In this document: piece after piece, positions 4,942 to 6,001 of the stretch
Numbering within the stretch: position 1 is the stretch's first letter
Layout: each line of letters begins with the position of its first letter
Translations under genes and position numbers: made by a program
Notes under the pieces: model-generated
What the model saw: only the letters and a program-made list of their open reading frames with translations
Databases searched by the model: none
What the model was told of the DNA's origin: nothing
Assembly (NCBI GenBank): GCA_947258835.1
Contig: CAMYJY010000136.1
Location: forward strand, 1 to 6,001
Origin: an uncultured Pirellulales bacterium
GTDB lineage: Bacteria > Planctomycetota > Planctomycetia > Pirellulales > Lacipirellulaceae
Length of the DNA stretch: 6,001 bases
Direction: 5' to 3'

Positions 4942-6001
4942 CTAGTTCACCAAAATGGAGCGTTCTACGCCATTTTCAATGTCGGAAAAATCCGTCCCTC
5001 GTCCCGGAGACTGACGGCCGGGCTCAGTCGTATTGTTCGGTACCGGGAGAGAACCACTGGGCTCTTCCGCGCTCGTCCTGCGAATGGCATCTGGCTCAAA
5101 ACCTTGTTCAGGCAGGCGCGGGGTCTTGATCAGCATGGCCACCAGCCGTTCGGGGCCCACCAACTCCGGAATTGCCAGTTGGGCATAGCGAACAAGATGC
5201 TGGTTGTACTCCTCGACATCCCGTAAAAACAAACGACGGGCACTAGCAAATGCCTGGTAAGCTTGCAGCAACTCCGCCCCATCCGAATGCGAGCTCCGTT
5301 CCGCACTGACCGTGCTTAACCACTGCTGGGCCGAGTCCACACGGGCGGCCTGCCGGGTCAAAGCGGTGTGCTTCCCCTCCAGCAGGACGTTCAGGTGGGC
5401 CGCTTCCGGTATTTCCCGGCCGGCGAACAATTCCGCAAACCGTGTGGTATAGGCCCCACTATGAGGCACATCGCTCGGCAGTACCAAAGGCTCAGCTGGC
5501 CCGCGGCCCAATTCCTGTTGCAATTGATATTGCCAGGCACGGGCAGTCTGCAACCTTGCTTCCGCATCCGCCCGCGCAGCTTCATTCGCCGCGGCCCAGG
5601 CACGACCCGGCTGCAGAATGCCTTCCACCAACAGATTCAGCTCGGAAAGCTCCAGCAAAGCCAGATCGTATTCCATATTCGCAATCGCCAGTTCCCAATA
5701 GAGTTGCACCCGTCTGGATTGATCCTGACGGGTGGCACATCCGGCCACTGCATCCACCAGGGCTAGCGGTATCCCGGACAGCTGACTGGCAGGGGACCTG
5801 TGGGCCAAGGATTTCAACAACTGGGTCGGCTGCGCCAGCCGTGGCTGCGGACCGCCTCGCGGCAAGGGACTGGCTTCCACTGGAGGCGAAGCCATTCCAG
5901 GAGGCGACAGTATCGCTGCGTCATTGCCCTGGGCCGGGCTGCTAGCGGCAGGTAAGGAACCGCTGGAGGCGGGCAGTGGGGCATACGCCGTGGGCGACTC
6001 C
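4942..6001 (-). CDS. TolC-like outer-membrane efflux family protein, 5' end outside window
   Basis: The frame is open from the stop at 4942 to the window edge, about 352 residues, so the start lies beyond 6001. The Met codon at 5893-5895 is probably internal: the 35 codons before it remain open and are of the same Pro/Ser/Ala-rich kind. Counting from that Met, residues 45-130 and 160-242 are helical and rich in Ala, Leu, Gln and Glu (for example YWELAIANMEYDLALLELSE and RLFLRDVEEYNQHLVRYAQ), the look of long periplasmic coiled coils. The link LPSDVPHSGAYTTRFAELFAG and the closing EYNQHLVRYAQLAI resemble TolC-family proteins of planctomycetes as I remember them. TolC proteins form outer-membrane export channels. 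The last 75 residues are polar and low in complexity. No signal peptide can be judged because the N-terminus is missing. Another coiled-coil envelope protein is the main alternative. Confidence 0.6.
   Translation of the reverse strand, partial: ESPTAYAPLPASSGSLPAASSPAQGNDAAILSPPGMASPPVEASPLPRGGPQPRLAQPTQLLKSLAHRSPASQLSGIPLALVDAVAGCATRQDQSRRVQLYWELAIANMEYDLALLELSELNLLVEGILQPGRAWAAANEAARADAEARLQTARAWQYQLQQELGRGPAEPLVLPSDVPHSGAYTTRFAELFAGREIPEAAHLNVLLEGKHTALTRQAARVDSAQQWLSTVSAERSSHSDGAELLQAYQAFASARRLFLRDVEEYNQHLVRYAQLAIPELVGPERLVAMLIKTPRLPEQGFEPDAIRRTSAEEPSGSLPVPNNTTEPGRQSPGRGTDFSDIENGVERSILVN

Noticed and set aside
5893..5895. Start codon of the TolC-like gene
   Set aside because: The frame stays open for 35 more codons to the window edge with the same residue composition, and no ribosome-binding site is evident, so the Met is probably internal.

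Overview
The window looks like chromosomal DNA of a Planctomycetota bacterium, probably Pirellulales-like. This is inferred from the style of the proteins rather than from a marker gene: a SufR-like regulator with a C-terminal cysteine set, an alanine/sodium symporter with a signal-peptide-like N-terminal extension, and a TolC-like coiled-coil protein with a Pro/Ser/Ala-rich leader. Most genes lack a clear Shine-Dalgarno sequence. The DNA is GC-rich, with one sharply AT-rich intergenic strip at about 1527-1605. No rRNA, tRNA, transposase or phage gene was recognised.

Layout. Positions 1-105 hold a short hairpin and three perfect 27-bp tandem repeats downstream of nuoB. Positions 106-720 (minus) are nuoB, the subunit of respiratory complex I that carries cluster N2. 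Positions 807-1481 (minus) are a winged-helix regulator of the SufR type, 86 bp upstream of nuoB on the same strand. The divergent intergenic region 1482-1608 contains an 18-bp near-perfect dyad that overlaps a plausible promoter for the regulator. Positions 1609-3555 (plus) are an AGCS-family alanine/sodium symporter whose first ~70 codons are made of an 81-bp tandem duplication, so its true start is uncertain. Positions 3556-3857 lie between two convergent genes and hold six copies of an ATTCCC-N8-GGGAAT hairpin repeat: three in one orientation, three in the other, both arrays with a 42-bp period. Positions 3858-4910 (minus) are a DusB-type tRNA-dihydrouridine synthase. Positions 4942-6001 (minus, 5' end outside the window) are a TolC-like protein, 31 bp upstream of dus.

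How the genes relate. The regulator and nuoB may be one transcription unit. A regulator that probably binds an Fe-S cluster, next to a gene for an Fe-S subunit of complex I, suggests a link between cluster status and respiration; this is inference. The TolC-like gene and dus probably share a transcript because of their short gap, with no evident functional link. The symporter stands alone and converges on dus across the repeat array.

I saw no clearly new multi-gene system. The points most worth following are the dyad/promoter overlap, the nuoB without visible nuo neighbours beside a SufR-like regulator, the duplicated start region of the symporter, and the two opposed 42-bp arrays.
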